Positions 46,620 through 60,442 are shown, numbered from the stretch's first letter. The stretch: DNA of 64,000 nt from Dendrocalamus latiflorus (GCA_017311315.1 CM029671.1:22690565-22754564); one strand, 5' to 3'. Notes: generated from the letters alone by a model not told the origin. Made by a program: numbers and translations.

Positions 46620-49600
46620 GCGGTCAGCATAGGGCCTAAGGCCGATGGTGGCGTGGGCGTAGGCCGACGGGCAGCAGAGGTGGCGGCATTGCGGAGGCAC
46701 AGGTTACGACACGGCTGCTGGTGGCGACGTAGAGTAATGCGCATGGCCGGAGCAATGGCTAGCCGGGCGGAGGCGCAAGCTGAGGCAGTGCGACAGCCGT
46801 GTGGGGCACAGGCCAAACGGCACGGTCGGTCGGGGTAGGTGCGGCTGGATGGCGGTGGGGCCTAGGCGCCATGGCCGGCAACGATGGCTGGCGGCCAACG
46901 GTGGCCGAAGTGGCTGGTGGCCAATTTCCACAACCGCGAGATTCGGTTGGCTAGGGGACGTAGCTGAATCACGTTTCATACAATGTTTTGTGGGATTGTG
47001 TAGTGGGGTGTGGTTCGCATGGCCAATGGCAAATCGCACGGCCAAACGGTGATTTGCGTGAGGAAGGCTTAGTGAACGCAAATTCTTCCGGTCGATTGCA
47101 CTTCTGTTTGTCTTTCCACAAGTTTACCTTAGCTTTGATCTGATCCATCTCCGTTGCATATTGTAGATTCGCACGTAACCTTTGAGGGAACATTCAGGTA
47201 GTTGCGCACCTCCGATCCCTCATGCAACGAGTCCGTCAAACGTGTTCAAAGCAAGTACCTCATAGCCATAACCTTTCCATTTTATATACCACATGTTCCC
47301 CGATTACTTGTCACCTGCTAGTATAGTGTTTATACCATGATGTTCTAGGTCATCTGACTTACATGCTTTTAGGTTGTTGGGAATGCTCAGTTAATGATGT
47401 TATAAAATTCATACTTTTAATTAATATTTTGAATTCATGCTTAAATCATTAATGGAGGTAGCGTATAAAACATATTTAGATTTAGGGTTAAACCACTAGT
47501 AATCTTTTAATATTAGGATGGCTATGTTTATGTTTTCCTATTATCATGATCCAGTGCTCGTATAATGTTGCTTGTGAGTCACGACTGATATATGTATGAT
47601 ACCGGTTAATTTGACTAATAACCACTCATCACGTAATAAAACATGGATAATTGACAACCCTTGTAAGAGCTCTGTTATAATGTCCTTTTTAGAATAATTC
47701 CTAGATCACTATCACCATCTCACATCGCCTCGTATCGGGAATTGTGCCTTTTCTTACTCCACCTTAGCATTCCCTTTCATTTATCATCATCTTATCTTAG
47801 CTTTCCCTTAGTTACCCTAATCTGTTACCATATAATTTGCTAATAATATAACGGTTACCTGGCCTGTGGTTACCCATATATACGAGAGATTGCCACCCAC
47901 CTAGTAATGTATAGGGCCGTACATTTTCGTTATTCAGGATATTACACTCCACCTGTGGTTATACAGTCGAGGACAGTGACGTGTCTGACTATTCTCATAG
48001 AACTAGGTATGTGGGAAGTAAACGCCCGTGCTATTGTCATAACTTGCTAAATAACAATTATCTTTAATTCCAGTATTCCTGTTATCTCTATCTCCGATCC
48101 TTATTAGTGATTCTGGTAACCTAATTTCATTGCACTTAATCTGTGGTAATTATTTGCTTGCATTATTTATTCTTTACACACTTTATCACGACCGTTGTTT
48201 GGTACTTATTGAGATTTTTCAAATATCACGTTTGCTCTTTTCATTCTTAGGTAAAAGGTCAGTGGAGTGATAGCATCATGCATGAGTGGGAGCACTCAAG
48301 TTTTCAACACCGTGGCTTGCCACTACTTATGTCATATTATTTATTTTTCATTTGGTTAGAAGTGGACCGGTCCTATATTTCAAACATTTATTTCAGCTTC
48401 CGCTGGTTTTCTAATTAAGTATTCTTGAAGTTTTAATTTCCTTACGACTTCAATTGTTACTTTTATCATTATTGTTTACTTTGGCGATGGTGTTCTATAT
48501 TAAGTATTTTAAACAAAACCTGATTGGTGTTGAAAATCTCACCGTCATTGATTACTGGAGCCGGAACCGAAAAGGGAATGGACAGAAGTCTGTTGCTAGT
48601 TCCAAGCGATAAATATCACCCAGGTGTTTCTTAGCAAATCCCAAATTGAAAACGGTTGGCATCAAGACACAGTTCCTTTTGAAAATGGTGCTCAGGAGCC
48701 AGTACAGCACGAAGGTGTTGCAAGCGACTACCTTGGTCTTCACTCAACGTGGCGCCCGAGTCACCGGCCGAAAACAGGAGCCCAACGAAGTGTCCACCAG
48801 GGCAGGGAGACGAGGTCGACAAGGCCAATCAGTACGACGAGCCGCACAAGGAAAGAAAAAGGCTTCTTTTACTACTACGTTACCGATAATTAGATGTACG
48901 TCAACATTAACAGAATCAGTAACTTGCAGGGAACAGCTTCGCTTGTTACGTCATGACAGGGAGAGGCGCACAGAATTTACTCGTACTGAAGGACGGAGAT
49001 GCAACAAACGTTGGCCTCTCCCAATCAGAGACAATTTGCATAATGACAGGGACCACCGGGTCAGTGTGCATCTATAGGTCTGTGGAGAAGATATATGACC
49101 CTACCGGCTGTTGATGAGCTCCGGAAAGCTCATGGAGCAAAAGCAACGGGTATTCAAACATCCAGCACGCAATAAATCACATGTCACCAACTGGATCAGT
49201 GGATCTAGACAAAAGCTTCAGGATCATGTTGAGATTACCCTCCCAACATCGCTGTGCCCACTAGGACAAGAAACGTCAACACCAACTCCCGCCCAAGAAA
49301 GCGAGGCCCCTGGTGTTTCTTCTCCCAGATACTTTTCCAGCCAGCACGTTGAATGGTGATCAGTCAGACACGTGTGTTGTCAAGAGCTTTAATGGAGTAT
49401 CCATCCGTGATAGATAGGAGATAGCACGCGTCCATCCACAGAAGTTAACAAATGGTGCTAGACTCCACATCCGCACTCTGGGATGGGCGTTGCAGAGTCA
49501 TCACACAGACCAGAATTGTTGCATCCTTAAATTATCACTTCATCCATTCATTTCTTTCTCCAAAGCTAATTACAACACCCAAAAGGCAGTTCATGCCACG

Positions 49601-49869
49601 CTATGCCACCTCCCAATCATGGATCACTCTACTTGGGATATCCCCCACCCCCACAAGTTGTTGCTAAAACAATCCAAGCAGAATATTGACAAATATAATG
49701 GAAGGAGGAAGGAACACCACTGCATTACAGTAACCTTATCCTGCATTCTAATTAAATTTTCCTTCAGTTAAGAGAATAACAAAATGAGCGGTTGGGGGCA
49801 GGGAAGGGAAGAAAACTGCTAAAATGAGATTCTATGCACCTCCAGCTTTCCACCATGAGAGGATAACCT

Positions 49870-50101
49870 ACTAGACAAAAGTATCACTGTCATCAACCAT
49901 TCCAAATACTTAAGTTAGCAACGCTCCTGCATGGATGGAATGGGCGCATCATCCTCTTCGACTACAGGCCGGCTCTTCGCAGCCGCGGCTGTGGTTGCAA
50001 TTGCTTCTTCCGCGCCCAAGGGGTGTAGGTCGGCTTCTCCAGAATTTTGAGTTAGATCGCCGATTCAGATTAGAATTCCAACGCTCAGGCATCCAGATCG
50101 T
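49870..50101 (-). other. Probable 3' untranslated region of TIC
   Basis: Sequence directly after the TIC stop (50102-50104) is GC-richer than the flanking intergenic DNA to about 49920 and lacks a continuing family match. The polyadenylation site could not be placed. Confidence 0.35.
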
Positions 50102-53100
50102 TTACTTACCTGAAAAGCACAATAGTTTATGTTAGGTAAAAGAACTGAGCTATATGCTACATGGAAACAAACTCTTCGGCTTCTATAATGGAGAAAAGTG
50201 TAGAAAACAAAAGATTTAAGTCCATTACCAGCAGCAGGCTTCTGATCACTTGAAGGTTTTACGGGCATCGGCATTGCCCCAAAGGTCAATTGTGCTGCTG
50301 ACATGTGAGAGTGAGGCACACCACTCGCAGATGGAGCTGCTGTTGCAAGGTGCATAAAGCCACCAGACTGATGAAGGGCCTTCATGTTATTGCTGGCAGC
50401 AGCTGCAGCAAGAGCCTTCCCTGCTTCAGCTGGCATCGCACCTGTGGAAATTGACATGGAACCAGAGCAGGGGGGGAGCATCGCAGATGAACCCGACACG
50501 GCACTCTGCTGGTGGGGCAGCTGTTGCTGCGTCTTGTCAGCCGAACGCTTTTGGTAGAGGCCGGCAGCAGCTCCAGCATTTACATGTGGAGGAGCTTGTG
50601 GTGTGTATGTAGAGATGAAGAAGTGACCTTGTGTGAACGGCGGCTGTTTCAATGGTATATGTGACTGCTGCTTACTGCTCAAATTAGCAGCAGGAGCCAC
50701 ATTCGGCTGCTGACCAAGGATTGATGGCATAGGCATACTGCTGTAGTGATTTGCGGGAGTTGACTTGGATCCGGAAGTCGAAGCAGAGTTCTTGGCTGAC
50801 TGTTGTTGAGGTGACGACAATTGGCCAGCCGGCTGAACACCCTTGGCACTTCCAGAAGCAGGTGGACTGCCACCAGTACTTTTGGAGACTGAATTGGATG
50901 GCGAACCGGAAGCAACAGGAGCATTTGAAGATCGTGATAGATCCCCCACTCCTCCGGTAGAAAGATTAGTAACAGAAGGCCCCATCTTTGATGAACTCAT
51001 GCTTAACGAACTTTGTGATTGGTGATTAGGGGTGGAGATAGCCTGCAGAGGAGCTTTTGCTTGTTGCTGATGGGCACCACTGTTCTTCATCACAATCAAA
51101 TTAGAGGGTGGTGATGCAGCAGGGACAGCAGCAGCAGCAGATGGAGCTGTCACTCTCACTGATGATGCCTTCAATTGAGGTGATTGACCAGGAACTCCCC
51201 CTTGGGCAGCACTTGATGGATACATCATACTCTGAAAGTTCTTCACATTAAGACGGTCCGAGTATCCACCTGCATTACTCGGTGCAGCAGATCTAGGGCG
51301 AGCGCTCAGATGGTGATGCTGAATCATTTGCTGCTGCTGCTTATGAAGCTGAAGAAACTGTTGCTGCTGCTGCTGCTGCTGCTGAGGAATGGTGGGTGTG
51401 GATGGGGCTGCAGCTGACGTTGCTGCTGGAGCAGAAGCGCTTGTAGATTTGCTAGCTATACCAAAGGCATTTGGAGATTCTGACCCAATAAGGCTCAAGG
51501 TGCGGGATGAGCTCTCGTTTGTACTGCCACTAAGGAAAGGGGGCATATAAGACTTGTTTTCTGGCCTGGAGAAGGAAAGTGAATGCTGCGATGAATCACC
51601 AGGATACTTCGCAGATGCTGATTTCTTTCTCTCATTGTCTCCAGCACATGGTGTCGAAGATGAATCCACAGCTGCAGATTTAGCTTCTGTGGTGATTTGA
51701 TGCTGGGGTTTGTGGTGTGCACCTTGAGCAGATTGAGCTGCAGCAAAGTTGAGCTGAGGGTAACCATGCCGGCCTGCTTCTTGATGGCTCTGGAACAGAG
51801 CATGGTTCTGCGCCAGTGAAGAAAAGTCAAGACCAGTTGGTGCAGATCCAGGAGCGCCAATGGAGCCAAAGGGCATCACAAAAGGCTGAGATGAAGCAAG
51901 ATCAATTCGCACACCCTGGCCTCGACTAGTTGGTGGCTGTTGGTGGTGATGGTGATCACTCAACTTCTTCTCACTCTGATTGCCAGCAGCTGGTATCAAT
52001 GCAAAATTCGGATGATGAACTGGAACAGCAAAATTATGTTCATACCCGCCCTTCTGAGGGTGTGATGACTTGTCACTTGACGGGCCATCTTGCACAGTCT
52101 TTTCAGTATCCTGTCGGTGAGCGAGGCCAGGCAGTAGAACAGGACGCTGGTTGCCACTCGAATAGTTCTGGGAATTGTTGGCAGCAGCAGCGGCAGCTGC
52201 CGCAGCATTAGCATTCGGTGCATATCCCAGTAACCCTTGTGATTGTTGTGGCTGATGCTTCTGAGATGAAGTGGACAAGCTTGGCATGGGGTTCTTTTGA
52301 TGATTTTGTTGCTGTGCACCTTGCTGCTGTGATGGGTGCAACATGTGAGAAGAGTACACGTGCCCATTGAAAAATGGAACAGCAGGGCCTGGTGGTGCAA
52401 TGCCTCGATACGATGGAGGTCCTCCAGCATGAGCAGCAACCTGGAATGGGTAGGCGCCATTCTGTAAGATAGCCAAGAACTGGGCATCAGCCGGTGGTAA
52501 GTTGGCAAAGCTCAAGTTCATGGTCGGGGCACCAGGGTTCACTGCTGAAGAGTGGGCAGTGACAGACGGTGGCATCGCATTACTGACTCCGGAAGATTTT
52601 GTATCCCCCACTCGATTGGCAGCAGTTGCAGCTGCCACTGCTGCTGCGTGTTGCTGGTTGAATGGAAAGATGAATGCTGGCCCTTGCTGTAAAAAGGAGG
52701 GGGCGGAATTTTATAAGAAAAAAAAACAGAAAAATCACAAGAAACACTCATACAAAATAGTGTAAACGTCCAGCGTATACATACCAGCATGTTGGGCACG
52801 GGGGTGGCCTGCTGTGTTTCATGAGCTGGAGGTTGCTTCCTTTGGCTTGATTCAGCAACAGCAGCATTGCTCAGTGCCGCCTTATCCTTTGAGAGGCTCC
52901 CTGGGAAAGTAGAGGAAGCCATTGAAGGAGCCTTGGCTTCTTGCAATGGGGCGTGGGCCCTGACAGGGTAGCTCCCCTGCATTGGGTTCACAAGAAGGGA
53001 CGCAGCCTCTGCAGGCGGCACAACACCCATGTTGAATGGTCTTGGACCAAAGAATGGCGCCGATCTAGTTGCGACCGCCGCTGCTGGGGGCCAGAAAGAG

Positions 53101-56046
53101 TTCATCTTTGAAAGTCGCTGATGGTACTGGATCTGCTGTGCAATGTAACAATGTGTAGCACAGCGCTTCGGGCGTACCGGCGGTGGAGGAAGCAATGCAG
53201 CATGCTGCAGTATAGAAGACCGTAAGACTTGGAAAAAAATGTCACTCCAAATATACAGAACCGCACCCTACTGAAGTGAGAGGTCACACCTGTAATCCGG
53301 CAGAAGTCCCTGGCTTGACGTCCACAGGATGATGAAGACCAGCAGCTGATAATGCCGGCACTGGACCAAGGTAACTGTCAAGATAAGAGACAGCAAGCTT
53401 TAGACCAGAAATCCCCTAGGGAGCAATAGTGAGCAAAACACATCCAGCATCAAATAAAACTCACCCAAAAGGTGGGAAACTCCCCAGCCAGCCGCCTCCA
53501 ACAGCCATTGGCATAGGTGGTGGTGTCACAGCAGGCAGAGCTGCAAGACGAGAAAAATGACGGATCAAAAAAAGAATCACCTTCACAAAACCAAGAACCA
53601 AATGCAAAGAACACAGCAAAATTCTTACGGGATTTCTCATGCTTTATCTCAGTCTTCGAGGACTTATGCTGCTGCTGCGGCTGCAATGGCCGCGGCCGTC
53701 GTTCTGATGGCGATTTTTCGTCACCAAGGCTAGGCTTCTCCAAATCCAACTGCAGCGTGAGCTTCTTTTTAGCGAGCTCATCCGCCGGATTCCTCTGCAC
53801 CTTCTCGTCCTCCAGATTGATCTCCAGCCCTCTCCGAGTCCTCTCGCCATCTTTCTTCTCACAATTTCCTCTCTCCGCCTAAAATTGAACCAAAAGATGA
53901 ATAAAAAAGATCAATCAGTATCAAACATCCAATGCTCCAGCTGATGAGGCCAATCAAAAGAATTGGTGAAACTGAAGTGCTCACCATGTCCATCTCGGAA
54001 TCCAATCCCTTCTTACCCGCATCAGGGTCGGAAGAGCCATCTCTATCAGGAGATAGCTTCCCAGGAGGGGGGGCCTGGAACCCAAAAAGAAGTCAGAAAA
54101 AGAGCCAAAAAAAGGGGGGGGGGGGGGGGGGGGGGGAGCAACAATTGCGGCAAAAATTGTCGCTTTCAATATTTGCCCAACATATTCCGCAAGACCAATT
54201 CAACCCCACACACACACAAGGAAGCTTATACCCACCATGAGATCAATGCAAAACTTTTCTTGCCGAGCTCCATCAGATGCCAGCTCACTGAAAAACAATT
54301 TGTTCACACAAATTGTGAATATACTAATCATATCGGCATAATCCAAAGACTAATGGTAATCGCAACAGCAATAATAATAAAAAAAATCCAAAAGGCCCAC
54401 ATCTTTGTCGCAGCGGTGGCCTCGCCGTTTCTGGTCTCGGAGCCGACCGCCGCTTCACCGTCCGGCTTGCCTGGCGGCGCTGGTGCCGGCGGCTCAGCAT
54501 GGCTCTCTGGCCTGAGATCCCGGCGATCTGATTCCCCTGCCCGGAGCTCTGAATCTCTGCTTCTGTGGCCCTCTCTCTTCTCTGGCTCTCGGGAAGACTC
54601 ATGCTGGGCACCAGCTGTGGCGGTGCTGGTGCCACTTTCGGCCGCAGCCGACACTGACGCCTTTCCCTCTGATCTGGTCGCTTCCGGCCTTGAGGACGGC
54701 TCTGCCAAGTCCGGCTTTGCTGGGCTCGCCGGACGGTTGTCGTCGTCGTACTTGACGAGCCGCGGCCGCTTCCTCTTTGGCGCTGCAATAATCAGCAAAA
54801 GAGTTGATTAGACCCGCAAAACCAAAATTGGCAAAGGAAAAATCCTGATTACATAAAGTAAAAAAGTATCGCACCTATAGTGGCAAGGGAGGTCGAATCT
54901 GACGGCCGGACGGCAGAAGACGAAGGAGCCGGCGAGGAGTTCCCGGACTTGGACTCCGGCGCGTCCCTGAGCTCCAGCTTGTGGTTGCTCTCCTGCTTGG
55001 GAGGGCAGGGGAACTGCCGAGTAAGGCCGAATAGCACCTCGGCGACCTCGATCTCCTCCTGAATGAAAGATGGGGACTTTGAAATCTTCGCTGGCGACGG
55101 CTGCGGTGGGGCTGCCGAAGGCGCTAAGGACGGCGACGGCCGCGGCTTCGGTGCTGGCCCGGAACCGCCGCTGCTCCCGCCGCCACCAACTTGTTTCTGA
55201 GAGGCACAAGAGACACCAGAGGAGAAAAAAAATTCAGCAAAGAGCAAGAGGTGAGGATAGGAGATGGACGCCGTCGGTCTCAGAAACGCACCAGCTTTTT
55301 CCGAGAAGGGGCGGGGGTCGAGGCGGACGCCGGCGAGATCGGCCGCGACGAAGGCCGTTGGACCTGCGAGCTGTCACCGGCGCCGGCGCCGCCGCTTCCA
55401 CCACCGGGGGCCGACCACTCGTGCGAAGGCCTCTTCGTAGACGCTGCGAAGAACAAAACAAACAGAGGCAAGATTAGCGTTAGCTATATGGAGGATAGCG
55501 CCGGCAAGGCCGAAGAATTCGTGCTTTACCGCGCATACCAGACCGGGCCTTCCTCGGGACCGGCACGCCGATCATTTCGTCGGCGGCCTTCCATACGACG
55601 GGGCTCTTCGGATTGGCGCCCCCCCTCCGCTGCATCTGCTGCTGGCTGCCGTGATGGTGGTGGTTGTGGTAACCCCCACCCCCGCCGCCGCCGCCGCTGC
55701 TACTGCTATGGTGGTGCCCGCCGCCGGGTTGCGGCGGCGACGTGCTCGGCGACCGCCGCTGCACCGGGTTGTACCGAGGCGCAGACGCCGCGAGCTCCTC
55801 GTCGGCGTCGTCGTCGGCGTCGCCAAGGCTCTCGTCGGAGGTCTCGTCGCCGTCGTCCCGGCCACCGCCGCCGCCGCCGCCGTTGAGCATCAGCCGCTCG
55901 CCCCGCCTCCTCTCGGACCTAGGTGAGTCCCTCGGACCGCCGCCGCCGCCGCCGCCGCCGCCGTTGCTCCTGAGCCGTCGCCGCGGCGGCGGCGGCCCAC
56001 CGCCCCCGGACACGCCGGCCCTCCTTGCTTCCCGGATCCGGTCCAT
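50102..56046 (-). CDS. TIC: TIME FOR COFFEE (TIC)-like nuclear clock regulator (12 exons)
   Basis: Exons 5' to 3': 55539-56046, 55292-55443, 54875-55196, 54401-54782, 54236-54287, 53985-54074, 53629-53878, 53465-53540, 53290-53374, 52785-53204, 50229-52686, 50102-50109. All phases agree, giving 1600 residues, close to Arabidopsis TIC. Family blocks seen: MDRIREARR at the start, WKAADEMIGVPVPRKARS near 152-169, IQEEIEVAEVLFGLTRQ near 265-281, basic PKRKRPRLVKYDD near 328, ELASDGARQEKFCIDLM near 456-472, and RPKRCATHCYIAQQIQYHQ near 650. The long exon 11 is Gln/Ser/Ala-rich with a polyGln run. Exon 1 has long Gly, His and Asp/Glu tracts. TIC proteins are nuclear and set clock amplitude and metabolic/stress outputs in Arabidopsis; that role here is inferred. 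An in-frame upstream ATG at 56157 would add 37 residues; 56046 was preferred because MDRIREARR is the conserved start. The last exon encodes only two residues and stop. Confidence 0.92.
54114..54136. repeat. G23 homopolymer in TIC intron 5
   Basis: On the coding strand this is a run of about 23 C, 40 bp upstream of the exon 6 acceptor (54075/54074), inside the polypyrimidine region. Its length is unreliable in most sequencing. Confidence 0.85.
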
Positions 56047-56400
56047 CTCAGATCTGAGACATGCGGCTCCGATCCCCGGCAAATCAGCGCCTCCTCTCCT
56101 CCCCCGCTCGCCGGATTCCGCCAAACTCCCCGCAACACTAGCACCACGCAGATCCAAGCACCACCCACCACCTCACAAATCACCACAAATCTATCAACTC
56201 CTCCGCTAGGATTAGCGGAGAGCTCAGAGCTCCCCCCCCCCCCAGTCTCTCTCTCTAGGCTCTACCACTCCTCTCTACACGTCTCCTCGATGCTCCCCTC
56301 CTCTCCCTCCCTCCCTCTTTTCGCCTCGCTCTCTCTCCCTGCTTCTCCCGTCTCGCGTCTGACCTCTTCCCTTCAGTCTGGTTCGCTTTCTAGGCACCTC
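56047..56400 (-). promoter_or_regulatory. TIC 5' untranslated region/proximal promoter
   Basis: CT-rich on the plus strand (AG-rich on the coding strand), with a C12 run near 56231-56242 and CTCT tracts. It holds an in-frame ATG at 56157 with no stop before the chosen start. GC-rich DNA with three GTGGGNCC-type sites extends to about 56950. No TATA box was seen. Confidence 0.4.
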
Positions 56401-56950
56401 TCGCCTCATCCTCTTTTTGTCGCTGCCCATCCACGCATCCGACGGCCCGGATCCGCCGAGCCCCGGATCCCGCATCCGACGGCCCCGGGCTCGCGGCGCC
56501 ACCGTGGCAGCCACCGCCGCCCTCGGATCGGGACACGCAGGGCCCACCGGGGAGGGCGCACACCACCGAACCCGCGATAAAATCTCGGGGCCGCTTCCTT
56601 ACGCCACAAGCATGGGCCGCGAACCGACACATGGCGGTTGCGCGCGGTGGGAAAAGCCTAAGCGTCCACCGGCAATAGGAGGTGGGTGCGAGGATGGGGC
56701 AGGGGCATTTTATATGCATGGTCTGTTCGCTTTTGGTGGGGCCCGCGCGCGGTGGGGCCGCGTGCGTGGACCTGATCCGGACAGTGTCAGTGCGGAGAGG
56801 GGTTTTACCGGGCTGACGTGGCACGCGCTCGCACCGGTGGTAAAAGGGAAGGAAAGTCTCCAGGCAGGCAGTGGCGGCGGAGCCCACGCGCGCGGCGGGC
56901 CCGGGCATCCGCCCCGCCCCAGCTTTTCTTTAATGTTCTTCTCGTGGGCG

Positions 56951-58590
56951 CCGACGTGGTCACCAACCTTCACCGCACTACTCGCCCTACTCCGAATAAA
57001 GGACACGTTTCCTTCGGAAATAGGGAAATTTCCAATATTCGTTAGAAGTAGTTTGATTTACCTGGAAGTATTTTTTTTTGTGATATATGTCTCTTAGCTC
57101 CTCTTCTTATTGACTCAGTTGTTTTTTTATTAACATGGACTCCATAACATGTCATCTTGGCTATAGACCACGTGCAGCATGGTTAATTGAGCCTATACCA
57201 TATCTTTTCAACCGGCTGAGTCCTCATTTGTTGCTTTCCATGTCCCGATTCAACTCGTCTTAGGTATTCGATTAAGCTGAAAATAATAACTTATGACTAA
57301 AATTTTATTGTAACTAATTGAAATTATATTGTAGCTGATGGTGGCTTATTTGACATAACTAAATTTAAAAACATAAAAAAATAGGAAAAAACATGTTAGT
57401 CTATCACAGACAATGCAAACGAATACGAGAAAAAAGAACCGGCAAAAAAATCCAAAAAGTCATAAGAAGACGAAATTTATAAATAATAAAAAAATAATTC
57501 AGAAACTCAAACTGAAATAAGCAAGGCCTTAAGAGGGGGAAAACATGAACGCTCGTCTATCTATCCATCTGAATTCGAGTAATAAAACTTAACCTGACGG
57601 GCCACGCTGAAACACTACAGACTAGTGTCGTGGAATTCACATCAATAAAAAAAACAACCAAATCAGTGGTAAAGATGGCACCGAGGGGAATATCAAACAA
57701 CCATATACTTGTGAGAGATATGTGTCATAAAAGTATTTATATAGAAGTAAATCAACCTCTAGCCGACTTCTGGAGGATGTTTGCAATTTTTCTTTGAAAA
57801 TATTAATTCAAGAATCCTAAAGATGGAGTAAAGTTATTTAATTTGGACGTGCGGTATTTGGAAGCTGAACGGCACCAGTTTTTACAAAGTGACGTACTCG
57901 CTTTAAATAAAAAGTTATTAAAGATGAATCACGTGCAGCGCGCCATGAGATTTCCCACCCAAATCGTGATGGTAAATTTCAAGATGTGCTGTCATTTGTG
58001 TGTACTGATTAATCTAACAATCTGTTTGATACTTTGATCTTTACCCGCAAATGTTTTCCTCTTATCGGTCTTACTAACACAAAAGACCCCTACAGATTTT
58101 TCTTTGCGCTTAATATGACTTATATGAGTATATGAATATGTGTGGATACAATTTCCCCCATCACTGATAAAGCAAATAGAGATGCTTTTGGCTGGACGGG
58201 TCAAAATTAACAGCAACCAGATACGAACAGCGGACGGGATCGGGTTACAAAGCCAGACAGTAGCACTAGCAGAGCAAAAACAATTTCCATGCAATGTGCT
58301 TTAGTGAAATCCTATTCCCAGAATTTGTAACTTTGCAATATTTACTTATGAGATTTTATTTTGTAAATTCTGAAATTGTAATTTTTAATATTGAACTTGT
58401 AGCTTTGTGAAATGGTATGTATATATATATATATGGCTCATTCTTGAAATTTAGATTGATGTAATTCGGACTTTTGTGTAAGGACTTTTCATTTATCCTA
58501 ATTCTTGTGTTGTATGATTAAAGTTTGGATCCCATTTTAATGAATTAATTACTTTTGATGGCATGATTTTGGTTAAGTAGATTTGAGGGT
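56951..58590. other. AT-rich intergenic DNA right of TIC
   Basis: No protein gene, RNA gene or clear element ends were recognised. Only short unmatched ORFs and low-complexity A/T tracts are present, including a TA microsatellite near 58421-58433. Confidence 0.5.
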
Positions 58591-58722
58591 TATCACATCC
58601 ACTCAAGCTAATATGGAAACAATGGGGAGAGGGGAGGGAGAAAAGAGGACATGTGGAGGACGTCACTCCGCTAGAGTTTTGGATGTCGAACTACGAAGGG
58701 ATGCTTTGGAAGTGGAAATAGG

Positions 58723-59183
58723 TTGCCAAGAAGAATAGATCCTACCCTAATATTTTTTTGCAAGGATGCATCTGTGCCATCATTGTTTCCAGATCTATGG
58801 TGCGACTGTGGTAATTCGGCACAGATCATTCAATCAACACATCCAGCCATCACCGCCGAGGCACACTACACATGCGATAATAACCATGTAAGTGAATTTC
58901 ATGTATTGATAAAAATCACATTGCATATTTTATTTCACATATCGCTAACTTTCTCCATGCATGATGGTAAGCTATAGAGTGTTGCTACTTCTTCCGATGG
59001 ATCGATGGTCTGGAGAGGTACGACAGGGCATTTATCAAGCAAAAATACATGCTTAACTATCTAGTGGTGCCCGAGAACTTCACCCATTGGAAACCTTACA
59101 CCTCGGAGGACAAAGGAAAGGCCGAGATGGGGAAGACAAGGGAAAAGGCGCCGATGGCCCTGTTGAACGGGAGGTTATTTTGA
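58723..59183 (+). pseudogene. GRF-type zinc-finger gene fragment, copy 1
   Basis: An open stretch at 58723-58887 reads through a zinc-finger-like block, LWCDCGNSAQ ... HYTCDNNH, then a GT donor (CAT|gtaagt). A second exon at 58980-59183 continues CCYFFRWIDGLERYDRAF and ends with TGA. The C-x-C-G ... C ... C-x-FFRWID pattern fits the GRF zinc finger seen in many grass transposon-linked proteins. No ATG in good context opens the reading frame, so I treat it as a 5'-incomplete fragment; an upstream exon may exist in 58590-58720 but was not recognised. The left breakpoint of the downstream tandem duplication (58832) falls inside its first exon. Confidence 0.55.
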
Positions 59184-60442
59184 ATTGGTACTAGCCTATA
59201 CATGTCTTGAAAGTTGTGTACTAGGCGGCCATCACGAAGGCCAAAGCCCATAGGGAAAATAAGGGAAAGGCACTATGGACCCAAATGCATATGACGTATG
59301 ACTGCAAGCCTGACTTCTTTTCTATCCCCAGTATTTTCGATTATAAAAGGCACATATGTATCTTAGCTGTAGTTTAGGTTGATGGTTTGTGCATATTGCC
59401 ATTTATAGTGTATAAGTAGTGAGGCAACACATATGCACTTAACCAAACCCTACGTACCATGAAATTCGCACCTTTACTACTAAATGTTATGTCGAGCTTG
59501 AAATTCATAATTACTTAAACTAGAATCATGAATGCAACATGTGGCGCACGAGTCACATTCAAACGTTAATAGTTAGATATTATTTCAAAACTACTTAAAA
59601 CACAAAATTACAAGATTTTTCAAAAAAAACTTATGTTTTTTATTATTATGAAAAAATAATATTAAAAGAAATGACGCTGGTGGGGATAAGGTCTCTATTG
59701 CCAATTGGACTACGACGGAGACTATGTTGCCAATTGGACTAGTGAAAGAGTCCTACACACTGCCACACAGGACTTCATGTAGGATTGTCGCCAATTCGAA
59801 TGGCAACATAATTCTGTCACTATTTCAAATGATGACATAGTTTTGTTTCTATATTTTTTAAGTGATAGTATATTTATGTAATATTGATTAAAGATAAATT
59901 GTTTTAAAAAATTCTAGCAAAAACGACATGTATCAGTTTCACTATGAGTTAGGATATGTACAATCATACATATCATCTACCTATAAGCCTATGCTATATA
60001 GAATTTTCGATGATGTGAAGGAGAAAGAAATAAGAGAGAGAAAGACGTTGTCTAGTATTTAACATACGGTCTTATAGACAGCTTTCTATTATTTATATTA
60101 TTGTATAGATAACTATATGAATAATCTATTAATTGTATGAGACCATTGCAGATAACTATGTGGATTTTATTTGTGGTACGTTATTTTCAGCATTTCAACC
60201 TGCGTTTTGCTTCAGTTTCTTTTAGCAATCACTATTCATTAGATAAATAAGTCACAACCAACAGACATAAGCTATAACAAAAAAAAAGGGTGTTAGTTTT
60301 TGTCTATAGATAATATGAATGTGTACTACAGACACACCCTATCTATATATGGTACATGCCCTTAACTATGGGAGATTTGGTGGGTTAATCGGGCGATTAG
60401 CTCGGAGAAGCTACACGGAACAGAACATACGTGGTTGCGGTC
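58832..60442. repeat. Direct repeat, copy 1 (1611 bp, empty MITE site)
   Basis: The stretch matches 61985-64000 base for base wherever I compared it, at an offset of 3153 bp, once a 405-bp insertion (MITE plus one TTA) is removed from copy 2; lengths then agree exactly. The left boundary lies within a GRF-finger exon. Confidence 0.9.

Larger units (their letters stand above)
43931..49830. other. Intergenic block between the GC islands and TIC
   Basis: 44190-44760 is a GC island with overlapping ORFs on both strands and no motif. 45221-45445 is a TTTAAACG-family MITE. 46584-46616 is a CT microsatellite followed by a GC-rich stretch to 47050. 47050-48500 is AT-rich DNA without recognisable coding content. 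48646-49077 has an open frame of 143 codons, basic and unrecognised. No gene could be supported. Confidence 0.45.

Noticed and set aside
53963..54811. Plus-strand ORF of 282 codons
   Set aside because: It is antisense to TIC exons 4-6 and their introns, contains a poly-Gly homopolymer translation and no family motif; a shadow of the real gene.
55191..56209. Plus-strand ORFs of 155-231 codons rich in Arg/Pro/Ala
   Set aside because: They overlap TIC exons 1-2 on the opposite strand; high GC removes stops, producing spurious frames.
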